A stretch of 45,549 bases of DNA, taken from assembly GCA_025963285.1 (NCBI GenBank), contig JAOPUX010000168.1:1-45549 (forward strand), given 5' to 3'. Shown piece after piece: positions 1 through 8,720 of the stretch (positions are counted from its first letter, which is position 1; each line of letters begins with the position of its first letter). Below the pieces are notes generated by a model, which was not told the origin of the DNA, did not search any database, and worked only from the letters and a program-made list of their open reading frames with translations. The translations under genes and the position numbers were made by a program. The stretch is from Jatrophihabitans sp. GTDB taxonomy: Bacteria > Actinomycetota > Actinomycetes > Mycobacteriales > Jatrophihabitantaceae.

Positions 1-2931
1 GATCCCGCCCGGGTCCACCGCCCGCGCGGCCGTGGCGGCAGGCTGATGCCCCGGGGTGAAGCTCCAGTCCGGGCCCACGCTGACCACGGTGGTGACCCCG
101 AAGGCCGCGACCGCCAGCAGCAGCAGCGCCACCGGGCGGACCCGGGCCCGCAGCCGCCGGTTGACCAGCAGCAGGACGACGACGGCCAGCGCGGCGCCCG
201 GCACGGCCAGCTGCTGCCAGCCCGGGGCACTGCGGTCTGCCGGGCCCCGGAAGGCGGCCGGAACGGCGGCGCCGAAGAGCTGGGTGCTGATCCGCTGGCG
301 CAGCGAATCCGGGGTGCCCGGCTGCAGGTGGGTGACGACGAGCGCCGTCCAGCCCCCGAGCAGCGCCATGCCGAGCAACGCCACCGCACCGACGGCACGT
401 GCCGCGGCCCGGCGCAGCACGAGCAGCGCGGCCGCAACCAGGACGAGTCCGCCGACCGTCACCACGCTCACCAGCGCGCTGCAGAGCACCAGGCCGGCGA
501 GCGCGGCCGCGCTGAGCGCGATCAGCCCCCACCGGAGGCCTGGCGTGGCAGCGGCACGGGCCGTCAGGTAGATCACGCCCACCGCGAACGTCAGCCCGAT
601 CGTCGCCACGGTGTGCGGCGCGTTGAAGGCATAGAACTGCGGCGTCGCCAGGCAGGCGACGACCGCGATCGAGGCCGCGCGGGACGAGCCCAGCGCCCGC
701 TCCACCAGCAGGAAGACCATGAGCACGAGGAGCAACCGTCCGGCGACGGTGGCAACCACGGCGCTGACGCCCACCGGCACGCCGGCCAGCCAGTGCCCGG
801 CGAGCGCGGCCAGCTCGACCCCGGGATGACCGGCGTGCGCCCCGACACCGCTGAGGGTGTGGCCGTGCCCGAGCTGCCAGAGCGTCACCTGATGCTCGAC
901 CTCGTCGAAGCCGGTGAAGGGCCGCGCGCCGAGGAGCAGGTTCGAGGCGGCCAGCAGCATCGTCAACAGGAGGGCGATGCCGAGCCGTTCGCGCCGCGGC
1001 ACCCCGCGGCCGAGCATGCGCCACACCGACGGCACGAAGATCAGCACGAGCCCGACGACGAAGAGCGCCTGAGCAGCCCCGAGCGCGCCGGCCTCTCCGA
1101 GCAGCTGACCGAGGTACTGCTGCGCCAGGCCGAAGAGACCGATCAGCGCGACCAGGGCGAAGCGCGAGCTCACCGGCAGCTCGGCCACCGCCGCGGCGCG
1201 GGGCCGGGGCAGGCGACCCGGCCGCTCGTCACTGGCGTCGACGATCGTGCGATAGCTCAACGCCGAGGAGTCCGGCGGCGCGGCGTAGCGCGAGAGGACG
1301 TAGGCGTCGAGCCGGGCCACCGTGCGCTGCCGCGCCTCCGCGCCGTAGAGCGTGTGGTCGATCGAGGGCAGCAGCTCGAACTGGACGATCCCGCCGCGCC
1401 GCAGCCGCCGCATCACTCCCTTGGCCCGGCGCAGGAACGGCCGTGCCTCGGCGTCACCGCAGAGCACGAGGGTCGGGACTGCCCGCTCAGCCAGCTGCTG
1501 CAGCCCGTGCGCCTGATGCCGCTGGATGCGCAGCACGTCGAGCAGCCACCAGATCAGCGGCGGCAGCCGGTACTCGGCGAAGCGGGCCAGTGCGTCGATG
1601 CGGCGCAGCCGATCGGCCCAGGGCCGCAACGGCACGGCAGCCTCCAGCCGCACCTCGGTGTTCGGCCGCGGCGGCTCGAAGCCGAGCAGCGGGTTGAGGG
1701 CGATGACACCCTGCGCGTGGCCGGCCAGCGCCCCCTCGATCGCGTGGTAGGCACCGGAGCAGAGCCCCGCGAGGACCAGGTCGGCGGGCGCGCCCAGCAG
1801 CTGCGGCAGCGACTCGGCCGTGTCGGCGAGGTCCTGCAGCGCCTCATAGGGATGCGGGATGTCGCGTCGCTGCGCCGGGTGGGTCGGGCTGTCGCCGAGC
1901 CCGCTCAGGTCCAGCCGCAGGGTGGGGATGCCCACCGAGGCGTAGCTGCGCCCGCGCTCCACCCAGAGCCGGGCCGGGCCGGTGTGGTCGATGAGGCCAG
2001 CGTTGGTGAAGACGAGTACCGAGCCGGCGGGCTCGCCCTGGGCAGGCCGGGCAAGGACGCCGAAGAGGCCGGTGGGGCCGACCTCCACGAGCTCCTCGAC
2101 CACCACCCGCCCTTCCAGCGTCAGCTCGGCCGATCGGCGCAGTAGGGGCGTCACCGTCTCGAGCGGGCCGTCCAGCGTCCGCTCCAACCACCAACGGATG
2201 AGGCCGGCCGTGGCGGTGGGCAGCTGGGCCAGGTCGGCGGTGACGTCGAGCAGCTCCCCCTGGCCGCGCGCCAGCCCCCACTGTGCCGACGGCAGCGCCT
2301 GCCGCCACGGCTCCGGTATGGCCTGCTCGGGGCGGGTCAGCACCAGCGTGCGGGCGGCGGCCGCCGCCCGCACGGAGCGGCCGAAGTCGAGCCCGCGCAG
2401 CCCCGCCACGACCGGCGCGGAGAAGACCGAGCCGAGGATCTCGACCGACCCGTCGGCGGCGTCGGTCCGGGGCAGCACCTGCCCGCCGACGCTCGCCTCG
2501 CGCAGCAGCTGGTGCTCGCGGATGAAGGCCCGTCCGGAGCTGCACGGATCCCAGAAGACAGCAGCGTCGACGGTGCCGGCCACCTCGGCAGCGAGCGTGG
2601 CACCCAGCCGCATCCCCACCAGCCCCACGCGCGAGAGCCCACAGTCGCGGACGTACTCGACGGCCACCCGGATGCTCTGGACCCAGTCGGCGACGCCGAG
2701 TCCTGCGCCGGCCGAGTCGCCGGTGCCGGCGTAGTCGAAGCGCAGTACGGCGTAGCCGGCGGCCTCCAGCGACAGCGCGAGCTCGCGCAGTGCGCGGTGC
2801 GCAGCCACCGCCTCGACCCCGAGCGGCGGGCAGCAGACCACGGCACCGCGGGCAAGGCCGCCCTCCGGGACGTGCAGCCAGCCGAAGAGCGGGCGCTCCG
2901 CGGGGCCGAACCACGTTGGGTGCTGGCTCAT
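1..2931 (-). CDS. Double alpha/beta-hydrolase-like / GT-C-like membrane fusion protein (C-terminus beyond window)
   Basis: The frame starts at ATG 2931, sharing ATGA with the upstream GH2 stop, and stays open for 977 codons to the left edge, so the C-terminus is missing. Residues 1-270 form an alpha/beta-hydrolase-like domain (FDYAGTGDSAG, then G-M-R-L-G at 106-110, with Arg108 where a Ser nucleophile is expected). Residues 280-560 form a second one with G-L-C-S-G (Cys391), Asp493 and His526 (DHTL) as a plausible triad. From about residue 588 the protein is polytopic membrane. The first external loop has FTGFDEVEH (Asp676, Glu677, His680), which resembles the acidic loop motif of GT-C glycosyltransferases. 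It is a clear paralogue of the protein at 17285-20836. The function is unproven; a polyprenyl-phosphate-sugar-dependent transferase is inferred. Confidence 0.8.
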   Translation of the reverse strand, partial: MSQHPTWFGPAERPLFGWLHVPEGGLARGAVVCCPPLGVEAVAAHRALRELALSLEAAGYAVLRFDYAGTGDSAGAGLGVADWVQSIRVAVEYVRDCGLSRVGLVGMRLGATLAAEVAGTVDAAVFWDPCSSGRAFIREHQLLREASVGGQVLPRTDAADGSVEILGSVFSAPVVAGLRGLDFGRSVRAAAAARTLVLTRPEQAIPEPWRQALPSAQWGLARGQGELLDVTADLAQLPTATAGLIRWWLERTLDGPLETVTPLLRRSAELTLEGRVVVEELVEVGPTGLFGVLARPAQGEPAGSVLVFTNAGLIDHTGPARLWVERGRSYASVGIPTLRLDLSGLGDSPTHPAQRRDIPHPYEALQDLADTAESLPQLLGAPADLVLAGLCSGAYHAIEGALAGHAQGVIALNPLLGFEPPRPNTEVRLEAAVPLRPWADRLRRIDALARFAEYRLPPLIWWLLDVLRIQRHQAHGLQQLAERAVPTLVLCGDAEARPFLRRAKGVMRRLRRGGIVQFELLPSIDHTLYGAEARQRTVARLDAYVLSRYAAPPDSSALSYRTIVDASDERPGRLPRPRAAAVAELPVSSRFALVALIGLFGLAQQYLGQLLGEAGALGAAQALFVVGLVLIFVPSVWRMLGRGVPRRERLGIALLLTMLLAASNLLLGARPFTGFDEVEHQVTLWQLGHGHTLSGVGAHAGHPGVELAALAGHWLAGVPVGVSAVVATVAGRLLLVLMVFLLVERALGSSRAASIAVVACLATPQFYAFNAPHTVATIGLTFAVGVIYLTARAAATPGLRWGLIALSAAALAGLVLCSALVSVVTVGGLVLVAAALLVLRRAAARAVGAVALLGMALLGGWTALVVTHLQPGTPDSLRQRISTQLFGAAVPAAFRGPADRSAPGWQQLAVPGAALAVVVLLLVNRRLRARVRPVALLLLAVAAFGVTTVVSVGPDWSFTPGHQPAATAARAVDPGGI

Positions 2932-5366
2932 CGCGTGGCCTCGACCTGGATCTGCGCTGCCCCCACCCCGTTGACGGCGCTGATCGTGCCGGTGATCTCC
3001 CCGGCGGCGTCGACGGCGACGCTGCGGGAGACCCCCGGGGCGAGGTGGAACCAGGAGTCGGCGACGGTGCCGCCCGTCACGTGCAGCGACACCCAGCGCG
3101 CGGTGTGCCGGGCCGTGCAGACGATCACTGGCTGACCGTCGACCGTGCACAGTGTCGCCCGCAGGCCCAGGTCGGGGTCGGGGGTGACGTCGCGCGGGCC
3201 CGGCACCCAGACGACGTCGCCGAGCACCCGACCGGAGGCGTCGAGCAGTTCGGCGAGCACCGCCGAGTACGGGCTCGGGCCGAAGCCGTACGCGGCGGTG
3301 AGGTCACGGAAGCCGTCGAAGGCGCCGGCAGTGTCGACGACGGCACCGCCTCGCGCCGGTACGAGCACCGGCAACTCGACCTGCTCCACCGCATGCTCAG
3401 CGACGAAGAGGCGGAGCCGCAGCGTGGCGTCGAGGTCGGTCGCAGTGTCGTTGACACAGTGCAGGCGCAGGCCGTTGAGCCCCTCGTCGGTGGCCAGCAG
3501 CGCCACGGGCGCAAGCACCCGGCGCAGCGCGAACCACGCCGCTTTGGGGCGGCCGGAGGCGTCGGTGAGGCCCCAGCCGGCGCCCGGGACCAGATCACGC
3601 AGGCTCAGCACCAGGGCACCGGCGCAGGGCGAGTCGCTGCGCCGCCACTCGCTGAAGGTGGCCGTGACGCACTCGACGACGGCAGCCCGGCCCAGGTCCA
3701 GATAGCGCCACGGGTCGGTCGCGAGGAGGGTGGCCGCGTCGACCCCGAAGAGATCGCGGACGTAGTGGTCGCGCACGTCGTCGAAGTCCCAGGAGGCACC
3801 GGCGTCACGCGGTACCGCAGCCTTCCACGCCGGCCCACCGACCACCGGCGAGGCGGCGTGCTCGCCAACCGCCGTCTCCGGCGGGATCGCGAAGGCCAGG
3901 CACTCCGCGGCGAAGCGCACGCCGCTGCGGCGGGCATCCTCCAGGGGGCGCAGGTAGGCCCCGACCCCGAAGTAGTGCGCCACGCCGACGTCGTTGACGA
4001 ACGGCAGCGCTCCCCGAGTCGGCGAGGAAGCGATCGTCACCAGCTCGGGCAGCCACTGCGCGACGAGCCCGGGGATCACCTCGTCGAGCACCCGGCTGTG
4101 CCAGCGCTCGCGCGCCACGCCGGACATCGCCGCCTGCTGCTCGACCTCGCTGCCGCCGGAGAGCACGGCCAGGCTGGGTCGCCCCTGCAGCGACACGCAG
4201 AGCTGCTCCAGCTCGTCGGCGAGACCGGCCAGCACAGCGGGCTCCTCGGAGGGGTCGAGGTTGGCGAGCATGCAGTCCTGCCAGACGAGCACCCCGAGCT
4301 CGTCGCAGGCCTCGAAGAAGTCGGCGCCCTCGTAGAACGTGGTGCCCGGCACGCGCAGCATGTTCAGGTTCGCCGCACGGGCAGAGAGCACGGCGGCGCG
4401 GGTCTGCTCGGCCGGCACCGTCACGGCGATCGGGTCCAGCGGCATCCACACCGCGCCCCGGCAGAAGACCTCGACACCGTTGACGGAGAGGGTGAAGCCG
4501 CCGTCGCTGGTGTCCAGGGTGACGCTCCGGAAGGCCACCGTGCCGAGGTCGTGCACCGCTGCCGAGGTCTCTAGCCGAAGGGCGTAGCGCGGTTGGTCGC
4601 CGTGCGTGTGCGGCCACCAGAGCTCGACGCCGGGCAGCCGCACGTCGAAGCGTGCCGACCAGCCGTCCTCGTCCGTCTCGAAGCGCACCGGCAGCCGCTG
4701 TACGCCGGCCACGAGCGTCGCCGGCCCCGGGTCATGGTCGGCGAGCAGCGTGCCGCGCAGCAGCCCGTCGGCGCCCTCGACCGTGGCGGAGAGGCGGCGC
4801 TGCACCGTCGCCTCGCTGCGCGGGGTGAGGGTGATCGGGCGGTAGGGACCCACCGGCGGCGCCTGCCCGGCCCAGCCCGGCATCCGGCCGAGCAGCGTGG
4901 TGCGTACGTGGCGCAGGTTCGCCGCCGCCACCAGCGCGGTGCGCCAGCGGCCCCGCGGCCGCCGCTCGGCCAGCACCGGCGCCAGGGCGGCACAGCGCAC
5001 GACGAGCTCGTTCTCCCGGGCCAGTAGCGGCACCTCCACGGTGGTGCCGACGAACATGCTCTGCGTCGTCCAGAGCAGCTCACCGTTGAGCCAGACCTCA
5101 CCGACGGTGGCCAGCCCGCCGATCGTCAGCGTGTGCGCGGTGGTCGTCTCGGCCGCGAAGCGGGCGCGGAACCACCAGTCCGAGGCGTCGTAGTCACGGC
5201 TGCGCCAGTCGGCCTCGCCGGCGGCGCGCAGGGCACCCGCGGCGGTGCCCGGAACGGTGGCCGGCAGCCAGGCCAGCTCGCCGGTCAGCGCCTTGGGATG
5301 CTCGATCGAACCGGGCGGGCACTCGTGCAGCTCCCACTCGACGTCACGAAGCAGATCAACGGCCAT
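2928..5366 (-). CDS. Glycoside hydrolase family 2, beta-mannosidase-like
   Basis: About 812 residues, close to the usual size of GH2 beta-mannosidases. An N-terminal jelly-roll region (about 1-170) and an Ig-like middle domain precede the TIM barrel. NMLRVPGTTFYEGADFFEAC and LGVLVWQDCM match the barrel entry of beta-mannosidases. The acid/base Glu is probably in SGGSE (codon 4148-4146) and the nucleophile Glu in AAECLA (codon 3905-3903), so it looks catalytically complete. There is no signal peptide, so it should act in the cytoplasm, which is unusual for polysaccharide degradation and fits trimming or quality control of a biosynthetic intermediate. It overlaps its neighbours by a few bases on both sides, so it is translated within the operon. 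A GTG at 5375, in frame, is an alternative start; neither has a convincing ribosome binding site. Confidence 0.85.
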   Translation of the reverse strand: MAVDLLRDVEWELHECPPGSIEHPKALTGELAWLPATVPGTAAGALRAAGEADWRSRDYDASDWWFRARFAAETTTAHTLTIGGLATVGEVWLNGELLWTTQSMFVGTTVEVPLLARENELVVRCAALAPVLAERRPRGRWRTALVAAANLRHVRTTLLGRMPGWAGQAPPVGPYRPITLTPRSEATVQRRLSATVEGADGLLRGTLLADHDPGPATLVAGVQRLPVRFETDEDGWSARFDVRLPGVELWWPHTHGDQPRYALRLETSAAVHDLGTVAFRSVTLDTSDGGFTLSVNGVEVFCRGAVWMPLDPIAVTVPAEQTRAAVLSARAANLNMLRVPGTTFYEGADFFEACDELGVLVWQDCMLANLDPSEEPAVLAGLADELEQLCVSLQGRPSLAVLSGGSEVEQQAAMSGVARERWHSRVLDEVIPGLVAQWLPELVTIASSPTRGALPFVNDVGVAHYFGVGAYLRPLEDARRSGVRFAAECLAFAIPPETAVGEHAASPVVGGPAWKAAVPRDAGASWDFDDVRDHYVRDLFGVDAATLLATDPWRYLDLGRAAVVECVTATFSEWRRSDSPCAGALVLSLRDLVPGAGWGLTDASGRPKAAWFALRRVLAPVALLATDEGLNGLRLHCVNDTATDLDATLRLRLFVAEHAVEQVELPVLVPARGGAVVDTAGAFDGFRDLTAAYGFGPSPYSAVLAELLDASGRVLGDVVWVPGPRDVTPDPDLGLRATLCTVDGQPVIVCTARHTARWVSLHVTGGTVADSWFHLAPGVSRSVAVDAAGEITGTISAVNGVGAAQIQVEATR

Positions 5367-6363
5367 GGCTCTCACGGAGCAGGCCCATCGCCGTCTCCCA
5401 GGCTGTGGCCATCCCGGTCAGCGGGGTCGTGACGTCGTAGCGGCGGTGCCGCACTGCGCGCGCCAGGTTGAACTGGAGCGCCCGCGCGGCCTCGGCCGCC
5501 GCCCGGAACGCCGCCGCCGAGGCGTCGGCGCCATAGAGCCAGGTGACGAAGTCGGCGAGCAGCTCGGCGGTCGCGCCGCTCTGCCGGCAGGTGCCGAAGG
5601 CATAGCGGTGGAAGGTCTCCATGTCGGCCTCGACGAGCCAGTCGAGATCGGCGGTGATCCGCTCACCGAGGCGCAGCACCGGGTTGTCGAGCGGCTGGCG
5701 CGCGAGGTAGTCGTCGACGAGCCCGCGCGCGATGTCGCGCAGCTGATCGGGGTCCCGGTGCGGGCCGGCGAACTTGATCACCTCGACGTAGGGCGGCAGC
5801 CGGCGCGGGTCCTCGGGCACCTCCAGCAGCGCATCGAAGTCGGCACCGTCGACGCGGTAGAACCCGGCGTTGTGGAAGTAGCCGAGCCGCCGCCGACCGA
5901 GGTCGAGGTCGGCGGGCACGATCGTCGTCTTCACGTGGTCGAGGCCGTAGGCGACGCCGCGGGTGTCGGGCAGGTGGAAGGCGTCGACCTCGACGGTGAT
6001 CAGGCGGCCGAGGTCGAGCTGTTCGGTCAGGTGGTCGAGCACCGGCCGCCAGACGTTCAGCTCGGCGATCTCGATGCCGTAGAGCCGCCGCAGGTCCTCG
6101 GGCGGCGGCTTCACGAACGTCCACTGGTCGCCCTCGAAGTCGGCCGCAAGCAGGTAGGCGTTGATCGCGTTCGGCTCCAGGCCGAGCGAGTGCAGGAGCT
6201 CGATGAGGACGTCGACGTAGCAGTTCGTCTCGCCCCAGATGCGGTCGGACGAGTGCAGGGCGTGCGGGGTGTAGCTCTCGGGATCGAGCAGCCCCAGCGC
6301 CGCAGCTTGCCCCAGCGCCGCAGCTTGCCCCTGCGCCGCAGTTTGCCCCAGTGCCGCGGTCAC
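5356..6363 (-). CDS. DUF1839 family protein
   Basis: 335 residues. WGETNCYVDVLIELLHSLG, DFEGDQWTF, KPPPEDLRRLYGI and the LPDTRG...HVKTTIV...YFHNAG segments are the hallmarks of DUF1839. No enzymatic activity has been established for the family to my knowledge. In rhizobia, relatives lie near genes for the synthetase-like amino acid:[carrier protein] ligases, as here, where the GTG start (6363) shares GTGA with the ligase stop. A role in handling the carrier-bound aminoacyl group, for example as transferase or hydrolase, is only an inference. The first 24 residues are a Gly/Gln/Ala repeat encoded by four 18-bp tandem units (6291-6362), so the native start may lie further in. It ends inside the start region of the GH2 gene. 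Confidence 0.85.
   Translation of the reverse strand: MTAALGQTAAQGQAAALGQAAALGLLDPESYTPHALHSSDRIWGETNCYVDVLIELLHSLGLEPNAINAYLLAADFEGDQWTFVKPPPEDLRRLYGIEIAELNVWRPVLDHLTEQLDLGRLITVEVDAFHLPDTRGVAYGLDHVKTTIVPADLDLGRRRLGYFHNAGFYRVDGADFDALLEVPEDPRRLPPYVEVIKFAGPHRDPDQLRDIARGLVDDYLARQPLDNPVLRLGERITADLDWLVEADMETFHRYAFGTCRQSGATAELLADFVTWLYGADASAAAFRAAAEAARALQFNLARAVRHRRYDVTTPLTGMATAWETAMGLLRESHGR
6291..6362 (-). repeat. Four 18-bp tandem repeats in the 5' end of the DUF1839 gene
   Basis: Four consecutive 18-bp units at 6291, 6309, 6327 and 6345. The first two are identical on the plus strand, the third differs at two positions and the fourth is more diverged. They keep frame and encode a hexapeptide repeat rich in Ala, Gly and Gln directly after the start codon. 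Confidence 0.9.
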
Positions 6364-7313
6364 AGCGCCAGCTCCTGCCGGATCTGCGGGTCCCAGCCTG
6401 TCAGGTCCAGGCCGTGCCTGCGCAGGAGGGCCAGCGCGATTCGCTCGACGCCGAAGCCGACGCAGGCGGTGTGGGCCACCTGGCCGGTTGCGGTGTGGAT
6501 CCCGAACTCCTCGCCGAAGTGCTCCAGGTGCAGGTTGGCCGAGGTGATGGCGGTGGGCGCGCTGGGGGCCGCGATCGGCGCGACCACCTCGATCTTCAGG
6601 CTGTTGCTGAGCTGGCTGGCCGCCAGCAGCCGCCCGGTGCGGCCGAAGAAGGGGTCGTTGGCGTTGACGGCCTCGACGCTGAGCCCGAGCCGGCCGTGCA
6701 GCTCCAGGGCCCGTCCGATCCAGGCGTCACGGTGGGCCCGGGCACCCTCCGCGTTGCCGAGGTAGACGAACTCGTGCTGGCGGAAGGACTGCATCCGCGC
6801 CGGATCGATGCTCGGCTCGCGGCGGAAGCACTGCCCGAAGACCTCGACCACGCGCCCCTCGGCGGGCAGCGTGCCCTGCTGGGTCGGGTAGAGCGGGTGG
6901 CAGGCCGCCGAGCAGAGGGCCAGGTCGCTGGGCCGCAGCAGGTTCGTCCAGCTGGCCCGGTCGTCGCTGTCGAAGGCCTGTACGAGCGCCGCGTGGTCAG
7001 CGGTCGGGTCGCTGAAGCCGGAGACCACACCGGTGAGGTTCGGGAACGAGCGCGGGTAGTTGGTGCGCTCCAGTACCTCACGGGGCATGAGCAGCGGGAA
7101 GTGCAGCGTCTCCTCGGCCGTGCCGGCGCCGGCCCGGCTGACCATGGCGTCGATTCCGCGCACGATGCGCTCGAAGCGGTCCGAGCGCAGGTAGAGGCCG
7201 TCGATTCCGGTGCTCAGCAGCAGGCGGGCGGCGAGCAGCTCGTCACGGAAGGCGCGGTGCTGCTCGAGCACCAGCTCCGCCGGGTCGGCGGGACGGTTCG
7301 TCAGCGTGGTCAT
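6360..7313 (-). CDS. Amino acid:[carrier protein] ligase (atypical seryl-tRNA-synthetase-like, class II)
   Basis: 317 residues, the length of truncated class II synthetase homologues that lack a tRNA-binding domain. Known members activate a small amino acid (Gly or Ala in Bradyrhizobium) with ATP and transfer it to the phosphopantetheine thiol of a dedicated carrier protein. Motif 2 is visible at 161-186 (CFRREPS ... RQHEFVYLG) and motif 3 as GFGVERIALAL (287-297). C138 (or C134), E181 and C284 sit where the Zn-binding Cys/Glu/Cys ligands of archaeal-type SerRS are expected. The ATG shares ATGA with the dehydrogenase stop. Its carrier protein and a phosphopantetheinyl transferase lie just upstream in the same operon, which supports the assignment. 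The amino acid used cannot be read from sequence with confidence. Confidence 0.9.
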   Translation of the reverse strand: MTTLTNRPADPAELVLEQHRAFRDELLAARLLLSTGIDGLYLRSDRFERIVRGIDAMVSRAGAGTAEETLHFPLLMPREVLERTNYPRSFPNLTGVVSGFSDPTADHAALVQAFDSDDRASWTNLLRPSDLALCSAACHPLYPTQQGTLPAEGRVVEVFGQCFRREPSIDPARMQSFRQHEFVYLGNAEGARAHRDAWIGRALELHGRLGLSVEAVNANDPFFGRTGRLLAASQLSNSLKIEVVAPIAAPSAPTAITSANLHLEHFGEEFGIHTATGQVAHTACVGFGVERIALALLRRHGLDLTGWDPQIRQELAL

Positions 7314-8467
7314 CGGTCACGCACCATCAGCAGCAGCTGCGCGCTGTTGGCGAGGATGCGGTCGTTGCCGATCATCACCTCGGCGCTGTGCGCGTCGCGC
7401 AGCAGCCGGCCCAGCCGGAACTGGGAGTCCTCGCGGTAGCCGGCCATACCGCAGATCGGCAGTGCCCGGTTCACGATGTCGACCACGCTCGTTGAGGCCG
7501 CGATCTTGAGGGAGTTGGCGTCGATGGCATAGCGCATCGACGCGAGCTCCTCGCTCTCGGGCGCGAGCCCGTCGAAGTGCTCGGCGGCCCGGGTCACCAT
7601 CGCCTCGAAGGGCAGTAGCGCCGCCATCAGCTCGGCCAGCCGCACCGCCGACGGCGGGGTGGTGCCGATCTTTCGACGACCCTCGGCCCGGACCACGGCG
7701 TGGGCCTGGGCGGTGGCCTGCTCGGCGATGCCCCACCAGAGGTGCGCCCACAGGATGTGCGACACGGGCAGCATCGTCCGGCTGGAGATCTCGGCGTAGG
7801 CGCTTGGCAGCACCGCCCACGCCGGGCCCTCGGCCCGGAGCACGAATCCCCTGCTGCAGGTGCCTCGCATGCCGAGGGCGTCCCAGTCGCTCACCGGTTC
7901 GAGGTCGAGACCGGGACGCGCGCAGAGCACCAGCACCTGGTCGCCGGGCGGGCTGTCGGCGGTCCGGCGCGCGGTGACCAGCACCGCGTCGGCGTGCTCG
8001 CCGTAGGAGATCACCGGGGACTGCTTGGTCAGGTGGAAGCCGGCGCCCGACTCCTCGACAGCACAGCTGCTGCTGCGCACGTCGCCGCCGATGCCCTGCT
8101 CGGTGGTGGCCGAGGCAAGCAGCGCCTGCCTCCCCACCACCTCGTGGCGCAGGTAGTCACGCAGCTCGGGGTTGTCGCCGTGGCGCACGAGCGAGGCCAC
8201 CTGGATCTGGTGCATGGCGAAGACCATCGCCGTCGAGGCGCACGAGCGGGCGAGCGTGGCGACGACCGAGCCGAGCTCGGCCAGGCTCGCCCCGCCTCCG
8301 CCGAACTCGGTAGGGACGTAGGCCGAGAGCAGCTCTGCCGAGCGCAGCGCGTCCAGCGACTCCTTGGGGAAGCGCCCCTCGGCGTCAACCTGGTCGGCGA
8401 CCGGCGCCGCGACCTCAGCCGCGATGGTGGCCGCCGTGGTGGAGAAGCGATCGATGCGCCGGCGCAT
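7310..8467 (-). CDS. Acyl-CoA dehydrogenase-like flavoprotein, probably acting on a carrier-bound substrate
   Basis: 385 residues, full length for the acyl-CoA dehydrogenase fold: N-terminal helical domain (VPTEFGGGGASLAELG), middle beta domain (about 115-215), C-terminal helical domain ending in CGMAGYREDSQFRLGRLLRDA. The segment that often reads YEGT in medium-chain enzymes reads MIGND here, so the canonical C-terminal catalytic Glu is absent; some families carry the base elsewhere. It lies 4 bp after the carrier protein gene and overlaps the ligase gene by ATGA. In pyrrole-forming pathways, related flavoproteins (PltE, RedW) oxidise prolyl thioesters on carrier proteins; oxidation of an aminoacyl thioester is the natural inference here, but the substrate is unknown. 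Confidence 0.85.
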   Translation of the reverse strand: MRRRIDRFSTTAATIAAEVAAPVADQVDAEGRFPKESLDALRSAELLSAYVPTEFGGGGASLAELGSVVATLARSCASTAMVFAMHQIQVASLVRHGDNPELRDYLRHEVVGRQALLASATTEQGIGGDVRSSSCAVEESGAGFHLTKQSPVISYGEHADAVLVTARRTADSPPGDQVLVLCARPGLDLEPVSDWDALGMRGTCSRGFVLRAEGPAWAVLPSAYAEISSRTMLPVSHILWAHLWWGIAEQATAQAHAVVRAEGRRKIGTTPPSAVRLAELMAALLPFEAMVTRAAEHFDGLAPESEELASMRYAIDANSLKIAASTSVVDIVNRALPICGMAGYREDSQFRLGRLLRDAHSAEVMIGNDRILANSAQLLLMVRDR

Positions 8468-8471
8468 GTCG

Positions 8472-8720
8472 TCAGCCCGCCAGCGTCGCGGTGAGGCTGT
8501 TCAGTGCCGTCTCGATGGAGGCCACCGACTCGAAGGTCGAACGGCGCAGCATCTCGATGGGGAACTCGACGTCGAAGGCCTCTTCGAGGCCGATCATCAC
8601 GTTCACGCTCGCATGGGAGGTCATCCCGTTGCGGTAGAGGTCGGCGTCGGCGTCCAGCGAGTAGACGTCGACACCGAGTCGACCGTGCGCGGCGAGGATC
8701 TGTCGGATCTCGCGTTCCAT
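8472..8720 (-). CDS. Acyl/aminoacyl carrier protein
   Basis: 82 residues with the four-helix carrier-protein pattern. Ser35 in GMTSHASV at the start of helix II is the likely phosphopantetheine attachment site, and VMIGLEEAFDVEFP continues the typical helix II to loop II motif. ATG 8720 overlaps the AcpS stop by one base and has GGGAG five bases upstream on the minus strand; a GTG one codon earlier (8723) is less likely. The position between its modifying enzyme and the dehydrogenase and ligase genes makes it the probable partner of the amino acid ligase rather than of fatty-acid synthesis. Confidence 0.9.
   Translation of the reverse strand: MEREIRQILAAHGRLGVDVYSLDADADLYRNGMTSHASVNVMIGLEEAFDVEFPIEMLRRSTFESVASIETALNSLTATLAG

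Noticed and set aside
46-2145. 699-codon open frame on the plus strand
   Set aside because: It is antisense to the left-edge fusion gene, whose translation aligns with the 17285-20836 protein along its full length; the plus frame is rich in Arg, Gln and Glu without recognisable domains.
2790-4574. 594-codon open frame on the plus strand
   Set aside because: Antisense to the GH2 gene; a GC-rich artefact with no domain.
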